Positions 1-8,087 of a stretch of 38,945 nt of DNA are shown piece after piece. The DNA is taken from NCBI GenBank assembly GCA_965178525.1, contig CBCXVS010000026.1:1-38945 (forward strand), given 5' to 3'. The translations under genes and the position numbers were made by a program. The notes under the pieces are model-generated. The model was given only the letters and a program-made list of their open reading frames with translations, did not search any database and was not told where the DNA came from. The DNA comes from CBCXVS01 sp965178525 (lineage in GTDB: Bacteria; Tectomicrobia; Entotheonellia; Entotheonellales; Entotheonellaceae). Within the stretch, counting starts at the first letter, position 1; each line of letters starts with the position of its first letter.

Positions 1-2
1 GG

Positions 3-392
3 TCAATTCGTTTCAGGCTTTTGAGTTTTTATTTCAACAAGTTGTCGCCGAATCACGGGAGGAACTTCGGGCTAGTGCGGGACAATGGCCTGCTGTCATC
101 CCTGGAAGCCCGGATTCCCCTGATTCAGAATAAACCCTGGGCGGAATTCATACAGGTAGTGCCGTTTGTCGATGTGGGGTGGGGAACGAACCGGAAAGTG
201 GCGACTCCGTCTCCGACATCGTTGGTCAACGTTGGCCTGGGAGTGCGCTGGGCGGCCCGCTGGGATCTCGTCGTTCCCATACGCTCGCAGTTTGAAGTGT
301 TCTGGGGCTATAAACTCAGGGATGTGGATAACCCCGGAGGGAATTTGCAGGACAAGGGCCTGCATCTGCAATTCGTGCTGGCTGCGTTCTAA
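3..392 (+). CDS. TpsB/ShlB-FhaC family outer-membrane transporter, C-terminal part (5' end outside window)
   Basis: The frame is open to the left edge, so only about 129 C-terminal residues are present. They resemble the last beta-strands of the two-partner-secretion transporters (FhaC, ShlB, HecB), with the motifs LVRDNGLLSSLEARIPL, VPFVDVGWG, NVGLGVRWA, a late FWGYKLRDV strand and a C-terminal aromatic (AAF) as expected for an outer-membrane barrel. Family proteins export large TpsA exoproteins across the outer membrane. The cognate TpsA is not visible here. The stop overlaps the convergent next gene by 4 bp. A BamA/TamA-type barrel is a less likely alternative because the spacing of these strand motifs matches TpsB. 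Confidence 0.75.
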   Translation, partial: SIRFRLLSFYFNKLSPNHGRNFGLVRDNGLLSSLEARIPLIQNKPWAEFIQVVPFVDVGWGTNRKVATPSPTSLVNVGLGVRWAARWDLVVPIRSQFEVFWGYKLRDVDNPGGNLQDKGLHLQFVLAAF

Positions 393-1405
393 TCCGGAAG
401 GACGACGACCGCGTCGAAATCACTGATCGTCACGTAGATGCTGCCGCTCAGGGCGGCAACGTCTTGCGATCGAGAGGCGCGAAAATCCATGAGTGGTATA
501 CGCGTCGGCATACCGAAGTCACCCGAGACATTGGAAATCCGCACCACGTCGCGTTGCGCGCAGTCTGCAGTTCCACCGCCGGTTGCGATGTAGATATTGT
601 TGGCGTCGTCTGTGGTCATGCCCAGGCTGGGAATGCCTTGACCGTTGGGAAGGAAGTCGGCGGTCCCCGGGTTACCTGCGAGGAACGTGACGACAGCATC
701 AGGACAGCCGGAGGGGGATGTCGTTGAGGGTAACGTGGTCATGACCGTGCCTGTGACGCCATCGGCCGCAACCGCGACTGCAACGCCGCGTGGGAGTTCC
801 TCGGTGGAGGCGGCGCTTGACGTCAGGATCACTCGTGCCGGCATACACCCTGTCTGCGTGCGTGTCAGACGCATCACAAAGGGGCGGTTTCCCGACACGC
901 CGGTGATAAACAGGTCAGATCCGAACACCGCGATATCTCCAAATGTAGTTGGAGGTGTGAATGTGAATGGGCCGGATGTGCGGGTTTGAATATCAAAGAC
1001 ACGATCCCTCATAATTGGCAGTGTCTGAATGCCGCAGCGGAAAACATTTCCCAGCGTGGGTGTGATATCGTATATTTCACCCTCTGGCGATACGAGGACC
1101 GTTCCCGGGTTCGGATCGGTGGCCGGGTTGGTAGCTAGACGGCTACTCACAAAGCTCGGTGCACTAATGTCGTCGCCGATCTCGCCTTCATCCAGTATCG
1201 TACCCGTCGGGTTTACCCTCGTGATAAGAGTGGTGTTTCCGCCATCGGAGTGCACCAGGATATTGCCTTGCAAGTCCATCGTAATACCGTTGGGCATAAA
1301 GAGTTCTTCGGTCACGGTCGCTTGCGCATCACTGCGAGCTGGCGCATATCCGCTCAGCAGCATCAGGGCAGCGAAGATAGCCAATGCTATTCTGAGCTGA
1401 GGCAT
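389..1405 (-). CDS. Secreted NHL/SMP-30-like beta-propeller protein, function unknown
   Basis: 338 residues. The N-terminus has a basic start, a hydrophobic core (ALAIFAALMLLSGYAPA) and a likely signal-peptidase site near residues 22-28, so export is expected. The mature part has repeated beta-propeller blades of the type 'NGITMDLQGNILVHSDGG', 'LVSPEGEIYDITP' and 'TTDDANNIYIATGGG', as in NHL or SMP-30/gluconolactonase-like folds. No catalytic signature is evident, so a substrate cannot be named. A good Shine-Dalgarno (AAGGAG) lies about 7 nt before the ATG. The gene is convergent with the TpsB gene and overlaps it by 4 bp. It lies in the same envelope-related block as the CHAT and M48 genes. 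Confidence 0.65.
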   Translation of the reverse strand: MPQLRIALAIFAALMLLSGYAPARSDAQATVTEELFMPNGITMDLQGNILVHSDGGNTTLITRVNPTGTILDEGEIGDDISAPSFVSSRLATNPATDPNPGTVLVSPEGEIYDITPTLGNVFRCGIQTLPIMRDRVFDIQTRTSGPFTFTPPTTFGDIAVFGSDLFITGVSGNRPFVMRLTRTQTGCMPARVILTSSAASTEELPRGVAVAVAADGVTGTVMTTLPSTTSPSGCPDAVVTFLAGNPGTADFLPNGQGIPSLGMTTDDANNIYIATGGGTADCAQRDVVRISNVSGDFGMPTRIPLMDFRASRSQDVAALSGSIYVTISDFDAVVVLPD

Positions 1406-1676
1406 GGAGGTACTCCTTATTCTGGCGATCTTATGTTAATCTGCCGGTATGCGTCTCTGTGGCCACTCAGCCTTCTTGACGCACCTGCGGCCTCGCTATG
1501 TCAGTAAGTGCCCTAGAAGCCCCTACAGGATACTGGCGCCGGACTCGGAACTACCGAAAGTTATTTTTTACATTGTGAATCAGATACTTAACACATTTTA
1601 TTTTTTTTGCAGGTCGATCTCCGTCCCAAATGCGGCATTGAGGGAACCCACAACGGGAATTGTTTCTTGACGCAGC

Positions 1677-3992
1677 TCAAAACCAGTTATTAATCAACAA
1701 AAACGGCGACCAAAAAAAGGGCGATTGATAGAGCGGATCACCAAGCAACCGGATTTGCGCCCGCTGCAGGGCTTGCGCTCGCGAGGTCGCCGGCTCCCGC
1801 AGTTGGCGGTAAAACTCCGTCACCAGCACCGCCGTCGCTTGATCCTCCACCCGCCACAGCGTCGCCAGCGCGCTTCTGGCGCCCGCCTTGATGGCAATTC
1901 CAGCCAGACCCAATGCCGCACGGTCATCACCGACCGCGGTTTCACACGCACTCAACGTCAGAAGTTCGAGCGGATCTTGCCGGTAGCGCAGACGGCCGAT
2001 CAAGGCCTCAAGCCGATCCATCGTGAGCTTGTCATCGAAGGTCAAGACGAACGATTGCGCCACATCGCTGGCGAATTCGCCGTGCGACGCGATATGCACG
2101 ATGCTATAATCCCCTGTTTTGAGTTGCTGTTCCATCGTGTCGACGAGAAAATTCTCGTTTAACAGTTGCGTGCCCCCATAAAGTTCCCGAATCGCCATGA
2201 CTTCATCGCGGACATAGGGCAAGGCGCTAAAGCCTTGCCGAGATTTCGTCAGCCCGAGGGTCAACGTCCGAATACGATCACGATTGAGGGGTTGGGGATC
2301 GGTCAGATTGAGACTTGGGGTCGTGGCCAAGGCGTACGTTTGCACGAGAAACCGTTCCCCGTCATGCAAGGCAGCCATCGGCAGCAAACGCAACGCGCCA
2401 TCCGGGACAAATACGAGGGTGCGAATATCAGTGGCAGCCAAGTCGGCTTCGAGCGGCCGCACCAGCCAATTGTACAAGCGTTGCGCGTGGCGCATATACC
2501 GCTGCCGGTTGTCCTGCCGCAGCGCTTTCCGAAACCGCCTGACCACGCGTTGGAGTTTGCTTGCCGTGACCCGTACCTCATAGCGCTTCAGACCTTGAGG
2601 CAAACTGACCAGCAGTTCCGTACGGTCCGGAAGAAGAATGGGATAGACGATGACCGCGGTCTTGGCAAAGCGATCTAGCGGGGTCGGACTGAGGTGGGCG
2701 GCATCCACGCAGTCATCGCGAAAATAATCGCGCAATTCAGCCGCCTTGAACCGTTCAACCGTTTCACGCGCTTCATGCAGATAGGGCGCCGCAGCAGTCT
2801 GTGGCGGCATGGCGGCAGCCTGCCGTAGCAGGAGGTCAACGAACTCGAAGTAGAGACGGCCCGTCGAGGCGCGGAAAACGGCCGGCGGTTTGCCATAACT
2901 GGCCGAGAGTTCGGGCCGAATGGATTGAAACGTCGTAATGGCGCGCCTGTACGCCGCGAGCGCCGCTTCGGTATGGCCCTGAGCCGTCAGCAGTCGTCCC
3001 GCCTGCCACTGCCAGCGATAGAGGGATTCCGGCGCTCGCACCCGTTGCGCCGCCGTCACCGCACGGCGTGTGAGTTGGAGGGCTTCACGATACCGGTGCT
3101 TCCGTTCGTAGAGGCGTCCCAAATAGCCCCAAGCGTACGACATGGCCCGTGCATCATCCAGGGCTTGTGCGACACGCGCGGCCGTGTTGAACGCGGCCGC
3201 GGCACGCAGTAACAGCGCATCGTTGCGCTGCGACAGATGGGGATGCAACGCCTCATGGGCGAGGCCGATTTTATTGCAGTTATACGCCTTCTGATGGGTC
3301 GGAGCAAACTGTTGCATCTGCTGCCAAGCCGGATGGAGCAGCGCTTCAGCTTCCTGATACCGGGCGGCCTGGACCGCGGCGGTGGCAGCATTGATTTGTG
3401 CCCGCACGGCTAGTGCTGGCCGGTCCGCTTGATGCGCCAAACGCATGCTTTCTTGATAGGCTGCCAATGCCTTTTGCGGGCGGGCTTGGGCGGTCAACAA
3501 GTTGCCGAGATTGTTAATAATGCTCGCGGCCAGACCGGTATGATCGACCTGCTTGGCGAGGGCGCGGGCTTGACGCAGCAATGATTCGGCACGACCCGGC
3601 GGGCCGGTAGCAATGTAGACATTCCCCAGACTTCCCAACACGGCGGCGAGCTGCGTCCGGTCATCGAATTGCTCAGCCAGAATCTGCGCTGCCTCCAAAC
3701 TGACGCGGGCCTTGCCGTAGTGGCCCAGGGCTTGATACGCTTGGGCCAAATGCGTCAGGGCCTGGGCTTGGGCCTGCGCCTGTTTGGCCTGCGCATACCG
3801 GGCCGCGACTTCCTGCCACAGCTGTGCGGCGTCTTCGAAGACGCCACGGTGACACGCATGCATACCGCGTGTCATCAACGTGTCTTGGGCGGCAGCGGGC
3901 GCTTCAGGCGCTGACGCACCCCACGCCGGGAGAGCAGAGATCACGAGTAGCGGTATGCCGAGCGCCACGACCAAAACATAGAATGCTCGCAC
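1677..3992 (-). CDS. Secreted TPR-CHAT domain protein (putative caspase-like protease)
   Basis: 771 residues. A signal peptide is clear at the N-terminus (VLVVALGIPLLVISALPAWGA). Residues about 40-370 are TPR-like helical repeats (for example LTHLAQAYQALGHYGKARVSL). The C-terminal third is a CHAT domain, a caspase/separase-fold peptidase, with the His motif VHIASHGEF (His637) and the Cys motif LTLSACETA (Cys683) both intact, so activity is plausible. Substrates are unknown. CHAT-TPR proteins are often found beside two-partner-secretion genes, and a TpsB end lies only 1.3 kb away. The gene is divergent from the anti-sigma/M48 operon with 269 bp between them, which probably holds both promoters. 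Secretion of a CHAT protein argues for a periplasmic or surface role rather than a cytoplasmic one. Confidence 0.85.
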   Translation of the reverse strand: MRAFYVLVVALGIPLLVISALPAWGASAPEAPAAAQDTLMTRGMHACHRGVFEDAAQLWQEVAARYAQAKQAQAQAQALTHLAQAYQALGHYGKARVSLEAAQILAEQFDDRTQLAAVLGSLGNVYIATGPPGRAESLLRQARALAKQVDHTGLAASIINNLGNLLTAQARPQKALAAYQESMRLAHQADRPALAVRAQINAATAAVQAARYQEAEALLHPAWQQMQQFAPTHQKAYNCNKIGLAHEALHPHLSQRNDALLLRAAAAFNTAARVAQALDDARAMSYAWGYLGRLYERKHRYREALQLTRRAVTAAQRVRAPESLYRWQWQAGRLLTAQGHTEAALAAYRRAITTFQSIRPELSASYGKPPAVFRASTGRLYFEFVDLLLRQAAAMPPQTAAAPYLHEARETVERFKAAELRDYFRDDCVDAAHLSPTPLDRFAKTAVIVYPILLPDRTELLVSLPQGLKRYEVRVTASKLQRVVRRFRKALRQDNRQRYMRHAQRLYNWLVRPLEADLAATDIRTLVFVPDGALRLLPMAALHDGERFLVQTYALATTPSLNLTDPQPLNRDRIRTLTLGLTKSRQGFSALPYVRDEVMAIRELYGGTQLLNENFLVDTMEQQLKTGDYSIVHIASHGEFASDVAQSFVLTFDDKLTMDRLEALIGRLRYRQDPLELLTLSACETAVGDDRAALGLAGIAIKAGARSALATLWRVEDQATAVLVTEFYRQLREPATSRAQALQRAQIRLLGDPLYQSPFFWSPFLLINNWF

Positions 3993-4261
3993 GATACCTT
4001 GCTCCTCTTACAGGCATCGATTACCATGGCTGAGTGAGCGCCTAAACGGCTCTATACGGTTTCTACCACGCAGTATAAGTGTTGTCAAAGCGCAAGATAG
4101 GACGAGCGGGAAAGAAAAACTTTCGCTGTCAAGCGTCCCAAAGTATCCGCTTGCGGAACCCATAAGCATGAAAAGAGGAGCACCGGAAAAACTGCGGGGT
4201 TGTGATCTCGTATCGTTGTACAGCGCTGCAAGAGCGGTCAGGCGGTATAAGGAATAATATC

Positions 4262-5215
4262 ATGGCACGGCAGGATGATCTCGAACGGTATGAAAGCGCA
4301 GAAGCTCAGGATATTCTGCGGTTGTTTGAAGCCGCACGCCCGTTACAGCATGGCACACCCCCGCCGAATTTTCGCGCTCAGATCTTACAAAAAATCGACC
4401 AGCCCCGAGGCCGTCAGAGAATCCGGGCTTGGTTCACGGGCGCTGTGATGCCAGCATGGGCGCCAGTCCTGGCGGCTATGCTGCTCCTCTCACTCGGGAT
4501 GAATGCATGGCTGGGAAGCAGTCTCCTGGGCCGCCGTGACCAAGGTCCTGAGGTGGCGGTAAGTGACACCATACCGCTGCCCTCGCATGCCGATGCGTTC
4601 CAAGAAAACCTGCAGTATACAGGCAATTTGGGGACGTTGGCACATGAACATGCCATGGCGGCACAACCCATGTTCGGTTACGGCTTTGCTGCCAAACCGG
4701 CCCCCACCCGGTCGTTTTTGCTGGGAACACTCTATGCGGAAGCCTTAGCCTATGTCCGCGGCGGCCAGCTGCAAGCCGCGGCGCAGCGTTGGACGGCGAT
4801 CGAGACAGAATTGGGGCAGATGGCGGCGCCATGGACCACCTATATCCACCACATGCGTACGCAATTGCAGCAGCCCTCGGTATCACCTGAAACGGTCAGG
4901 GCTTCGCTGGCCCTGTTCGAGCCCTTATACGAAGCCTTTGCGGAGCGGGCTGTCGATGCGACGTTGCCGTTGTTTCGCGCCGGCACGTGGTTGACCAATA
5001 TGCGTCTCGCCGCCGGCGCGGGCGACACGGCTTCACTCCGTACGCCTGACGCGGTACGCTATTTCCAACGCGAAATGCGGCGTCTGCAAGCGCCTCAGGG
5101 CGTACGCGATGCCCTCGACCGTCTTGGACCCATTGTCGAGCAGGAAGAGCTGTCTGCACGAGATATCACAGCCGTTCTCAAACACCTGACGAAAATTCAG
5201 CAGCTCTTAGGCTAA
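4262..5215 (+). CDS. Single-pass membrane protein resembling an anti-sigma factor
   Basis: 317 residues from the ATG at 4262, chosen because an AAGGA ribosome site sits 8 nt upstream; an upstream in-frame start lacks one. The cytoplasmic N-terminus (about 60 residues) has the charged helix and 'TPPPNFRAQIL' turn typical of anti-sigma factors just before their membrane segment. One transmembrane helix follows (about residues 63-84, AWAPVLAAMLLLSLGMNAWL). The remaining 230 residues are predicted outside the membrane and look helical, possibly TPR-like. No zinc-binding HxxxCxxC motif is present, so it is not a classic ZAS-domain protein. It heads an operon with the M48 protease, and an ECF sigma factor lies 2 kb downstream. 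The anti-sigma role is inference from architecture and context. Confidence 0.5.
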   Translation: MARQDDLERYESAEAQDILRLFEAARPLQHGTPPPNFRAQILQKIDQPRGRQRIRAWFTGAVMPAWAPVLAAMLLLSLGMNAWLGSSLLGRRDQGPEVAVSDTIPLPSHADAFQENLQYTGNLGTLAHEHAMAAQPMFGYGFAAKPAPTRSFLLGTLYAEALAYVRGGQLQAAAQRWTAIETELGQMAAPWTTYIHHMRTQLQQPSVSPETVRASLALFEPLYEAFAERAVDATLPLFRAGTWLTNMRLAAGAGDTASLRTPDAVRYFQREMRRLQAPQGVRDALDRLGPIVEQEELSARDITAVLKHLTKIQQLLG

Positions 5216-5238
5216 GTGTGAGTGTGGAGGGGACAGCA

Positions 5239-6708
5239 ATGCGACGCACCGGCCTCTATCGTGTTCTCGGGGGAACTCTGGCCGTGCTGGTTCTGACAGC
5301 CATGGCGTCTGCGGTCGGGATCAATCCCAAGGAGCGGATCGATTATTGGCGTAGCAACTATGCAGAACTCACCCCGGCTGCAGATCCGCGCGTGGCGAAA
5401 GCGCAAGCGATCTTCAAGCGGGTGCTGGATGCTGCCGGTAGGCAGCCCGGGGTGGTGCCACGCCTGTTTGTGATCAAGCAGGATCCGTTCAATATCTCAT
5501 TGCCCATAGCCATTCCCGATGGCTGGGTGATCATCTCGAAGGGCACGCTGGATATTTGTTATCGTGACCGCAAACGTGGCGATGACCGCTTGGCTTTCGT
5601 CCTGGGACACGAACTTGCCCATCACCTCAAGGGTGATTTTTGGCACATGCAATTCTTTCAGGCTCTGGAGGCTTCGAAAGCCCGGCATGCAAAGCAATAC
5701 AAGGGATTGGCAGAATTGCGCCGCATCATGGGGGCCACGGATGAGCTTTGGGCTAAGGAACTGCATGCGGACGAACGCGGCATTATCTATGCCGCCATGG
5801 CCGGGTTCGATACCGGCGCGATTGTGTCCGACGATAGCGGTGTGAATTTTTTTCAAGAATGGGTCCGAGCCCTGTCGCCACAGCGCGTAAAGCGCCTCTA
5901 TCAGAGCCGTTCCCATCCCGCTCCACTGCAGCGGGCCGCAGTCGTGCAGACGCGCCTGCGCCAAGTGCACGAGAAGACCGAGGTATTCGATCTCGGGCTG
6001 CGATTCTATCAAGCCGGGGTGTATCCGAAAGCGATTCGGGCGTTTGAACACTTTCTAGAATTTTTCCCAGGCCGCGAAGTCTATCATAACCTTGCGGCAA
6101 GCCATCATCAGCTCGCCCTGCGCTATTATCGTCTGTGGCAACCGGGGAAACTGCCGTTCAAGCTATCGATGTCGATCGATCCCGAGACGCGGGCGAATTG
6201 GATCCGCACCCGCAGTTTGAAGCGGGGGCAGCAGGACCCTGAAACCCTGTTTCACGAACATATGACCAAAGCGATCGAGTTTTATAAGATCGCCATCGGG
6301 CTCGATCCTTCCTACGGCCTTGCCCACAATAATCTCGGGTGCGCGCTCATCCTCACACCCGATGTGTTCAAAGCCATTGGGATGTTGAAGGATGCCCTGA
6401 AACTGGCGCCAAATGATCCCAAAGTGCTGAACAACCTGGGGGCCGCTTTCTTTGCCGCAGAGCTGTCCGATAAGGCGCAGCAGCATTTGACCATGGCGCG
6501 TCGGTTGGCCCCACGTTACGATGCGCCACTTTTCAATTTGGGGAAAATTGCTGACCTCGAGGGCCGTCGTGGTGACGCCTTATCCTACTGGCGTCAGTAT
6601 GTGTACCTCGATACCATGAGTCCCTGGACGGGTCTGCTGCGGCAGCACGGCGTGCCGTTTGCGCCCCGTCCCCAGCACCCCACGGCCGTCCGCTACCCAT
6701 CGGAATAG
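5239..6708 (+). CDS. Secreted M48 family zinc metalloprotease with C-terminal TPR repeats
   Basis: 489 residues from the ATG at 5239, preceded by GGAGGGG with 6-nt spacing. The GTG at 5218 is in frame but lacks a good ribosome site. A signal peptide covers about residues 1-26. The peptidase domain carries HELAH (His124, Glu125, His128) and a downstream ELHAD motif (Glu174, the third zinc ligand), so the site is complete. From about residue 240 on there are TPR repeats (FYQAGVYPKAIRAFEHF, AHNNLGCALILTPDVFKAIG, LNNLGAAFFAAELSDKAQQH). This matches the BepA/YfgC layout, periplasmic proteases in outer-membrane protein quality control. It follows the anti-sigma-like gene by 23 bp and precedes the next gene by 3 bp, so all three are probably co-transcribed. 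Confidence 0.85.
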   Translation: MRRTGLYRVLGGTLAVLVLTAMASAVGINPKERIDYWRSNYAELTPAADPRVAKAQAIFKRVLDAAGRQPGVVPRLFVIKQDPFNISLPIAIPDGWVIISKGTLDICYRDRKRGDDRLAFVLGHELAHHLKGDFWHMQFFQALEASKARHAKQYKGLAELRRIMGATDELWAKELHADERGIIYAAMAGFDTGAIVSDDSGVNFFQEWVRALSPQRVKRLYQSRSHPAPLQRAAVVQTRLRQVHEKTEVFDLGLRFYQAGVYPKAIRAFEHFLEFFPGREVYHNLAASHHQLALRYYRLWQPGKLPFKLSMSIDPETRANWIRTRSLKRGQQDPETLFHEHMTKAIEFYKIAIGLDPSYGLAHNNLGCALILTPDVFKAIGMLKDALKLAPNDPKVLNNLGAAFFAAELSDKAQQHLTMARRLAPRYDAPLFNLGKIADLEGRRGDALSYWRQYVYLDTMSPWTGLLRQHGVPFAPRPQHPTAVRYPSE

Positions 6709-6711
6709 GTC

Positions 6712-7065
6712 ATGGGGCTTACCGTGGCAGCACTTGAAGATGAAATACCGCTGGACTGGGGCCAACCGTACATGACGCGCGACATTCTGCTCGAAAAGGA
6801 ACCGATGCGGGTCGCGCGGTATCCGCATGGTCTGATAACGCTCTCAGAAGATGAAGAGATCATCATGATTATTGCCTTGGAAGACTACCGAGGCATGAGT
6901 GCACGTGGGATTACGATTGGGAGTTCGCAGTACGACCTCCTCGATCAATACCGCATTCCCTCCCGCACCTTGGCTTTGACGTATGGGGAGAGCTGGGTGT
7001 ATGAGGCACACAGCGTCTCGTTCCAGTTGCGCCATGGCAAGGTCGTGTCCTGGACTCTCTTTTAA
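6712..7065 (+). CDS. Small protein of unknown function, operon-linked to the M48 protease
   Basis: 117 residues starting 3 bp after the M48 stop, so translation is probably coupled. No signal peptide or membrane helix is visible. The second half has the pattern 'RGITIGSSQYDLLDQYRIP', then GESWVY and a final FQLRHGKVVSWTLF strand. This 'G-x-T-x-G-S-S-x(3)-L-x(2)-Y-x-I-P ... W-x-Y ... F-x-L-x(2)-G-K-V' layout resembles the small alpha/beta modules of SmpA/BamE-like and related lipoprotein domains, but there is no lipobox here. I do not recognise a named family. Context suggests it assists or is sensed by the protease/anti-sigma module. Confidence 0.65.
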   Translation: MGLTVAALEDEIPLDWGQPYMTRDILLEKEPMRVARYPHGLITLSEDEEIIMIIALEDYRGMSARGITIGSSQYDLLDQYRIPSRTLALTYGESWVYEAHSVSFQLRHGKVVSWTLF

Positions 7066-7068
7066 GGA

Positions 7069-7151
7069 AAAACGCCGTCCGCCATTCTCGTTCTTCCTCC
7101 CATCCCAACCTTCTCCCCCATAGAGGATAAACGGGGGAGCAGGGGCGTTTT
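7069..7151 (+). terminator. Nested inverted repeats after the M48 operon (possible terminator)
   Basis: AAAACGCC at 7069-7076 is complementary to GGCGTTTT at 7144-7151, and inside it CTCCCCC at 7113-7119 pairs with GGGGGAG at 7133-7139. The pair sits directly behind the stop at 7065 and ends in TTTT. The long outer loop makes this a weaker terminator than a compact hairpin. Confidence 0.35.
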
Positions 7152-7267
7152 GCATCTTTCTACGAGGTTTTTCACTTTGCTCCGCGTCCACACCTTGCTA
7201 TGATGTTCTGTGACGCACTCCAGTGTTTGGAGGGAGGCGTGCACAGCCAAAGCTAGGTGGGAATCGT

Positions 7268-7822
7268 ATGGAGTTTGACCCGCAGAAACTGCAGGACGAA
7301 GTGTATCGGACGCGGGTTTTCACAATGCTGATGCAGGAGTATCAAGACCGCATCTACCGCTACTGCGTCATACGCCTGGGCGACGTCCAGGGAGAGGAGA
7401 TTGCGCAAGACGTCTTCCTCACGGCGTGGGAAAATTTGCTGAAGTTCCGGCAGGATTCAACGCTGAGCACGTGGCTCACCGGCATTGCCAAAAATAAATG
7501 TATCCAAGCCTTCCGGAATCGGACACGCCGGCAGACGATTGCCAACACGTTCGTCGATGATATTCGGCAACAGTCTCATGCGGAGGCGGCAGACTCGCCC
7601 GAACGTCTGATCGTCGATCAGGTGAAGTTTGCCCAGCTTGCCCACTGTCTCGATCAACTGCGGGAGGAAGATCGCATTTTGCTCAATCTGCGGTATTACA
7701 AGGGCATGTCTGTAATTGAGGTAGTCGAATTGTTCGGGAAGTCGGAAGCCGCGATGCGTAAACGGCTCCTGCGGGCCTTGCAACGGTTGCGGAACATTAT
7801 GGATACGGATGCAAGCCTATAA
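7268..7822 (+). CDS. ECF-type RNA polymerase sigma factor
   Basis: 184 residues from the ATG at 7268 with AGGTGGG 6 nt upstream; an in-frame GTG at 7223 would add 15 unlikely residues. Sigma region 2 covers about residues 15-85 (YQDRIYRYCVIRL, EEIAQDVFLTAWENLLKF, STLSTWLTGIAKNKCIQAFR). Region 4 covers about residues 120-175 (RILLNLRYYKGMSVIEVVEL, then EAAMRKRLLRALQRLR). It lacks sigma regions 1.1 and 3, as expected for the extracytoplasmic-function group. It lies 200 bp behind the anti-sigma-like/M48 operon and seems to have its own leader. The partner anti-sigma is probably the protein at 4262-5215; its regulon cannot be read from the window. Confidence 0.88.
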   Translation: MEFDPQKLQDEVYRTRVFTMLMQEYQDRIYRYCVIRLGDVQGEEIAQDVFLTAWENLLKFRQDSTLSTWLTGIAKNKCIQAFRNRTRRQTIANTFVDDIRQQSHAEAADSPERLIVDQVKFAQLAHCLDQLREEDRILLNLRYYKGMSVIEVVELFGKSEAAMRKRLLRALQRLRNIMDTDASL

Positions 7823-7840
7823 GGGCCCGGTTCCTATATC

Positions 7841-7888
7841 GAATGCGGAATGCGGAATGCGGAATGCGGAATGCGGAATGCGGAATAG
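7841..7888 (+). repeat. Heptamer tandem repeat, GGAATGC x ~6 plus terminal GGAATAG
   Basis: Head-to-tail 7-bp units run from 7841 to 7888, the last one changed to GGAATAG and followed by GG. A copy with the same unit and the same last unit occurs at 36586-36627. This resembles the short tandemly repeated heptamers (STRR) known from cyanobacteria. It lies in the gap between the sigma-factor and merR genes. Confidence 0.85.
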
Positions 7889-8024
7889 GGACAAGGGCTT
7901 TGATCCCGTGGTGTTAAGGTCCATACCTGCCTCGTGATCTCCCCTGCCTAAGTGGGTCCAATGAGACAGCCTGAGCCCAATCCAGGGGCCGGACAAAAAA
8001 ATGTGCGGGATGGCATTTTCTGGC

Positions 8025-8055
8025 TTGACCTTCCAGCCAGTGGAACGTGTATCCT
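8025..8055 (+). promoter_or_regulatory. MerR-type promoter with 19-bp spacer and dyad operator
   Basis: TTGACC (8025-8030) and TATCCT (8050-8055) are separated by 19 bp, the stretched spacing typical of MerR-family target promoters. The spacer contains the imperfect dyad ACCTTCC...GGAACGT, close to the CueR/ZntR-type operator. The regulator gene starts 33 bp downstream, so it is probably autoregulated. Confidence 0.7.
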
Positions 8056-8087
8056 CCCACTATAGGACATTGCAGGGAGGAAGGAAG

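Noticed and set aside
7841..7888. CRISPR-like array
   Set aside because: The units are 7 bp without spacers and no cas genes are nearby.
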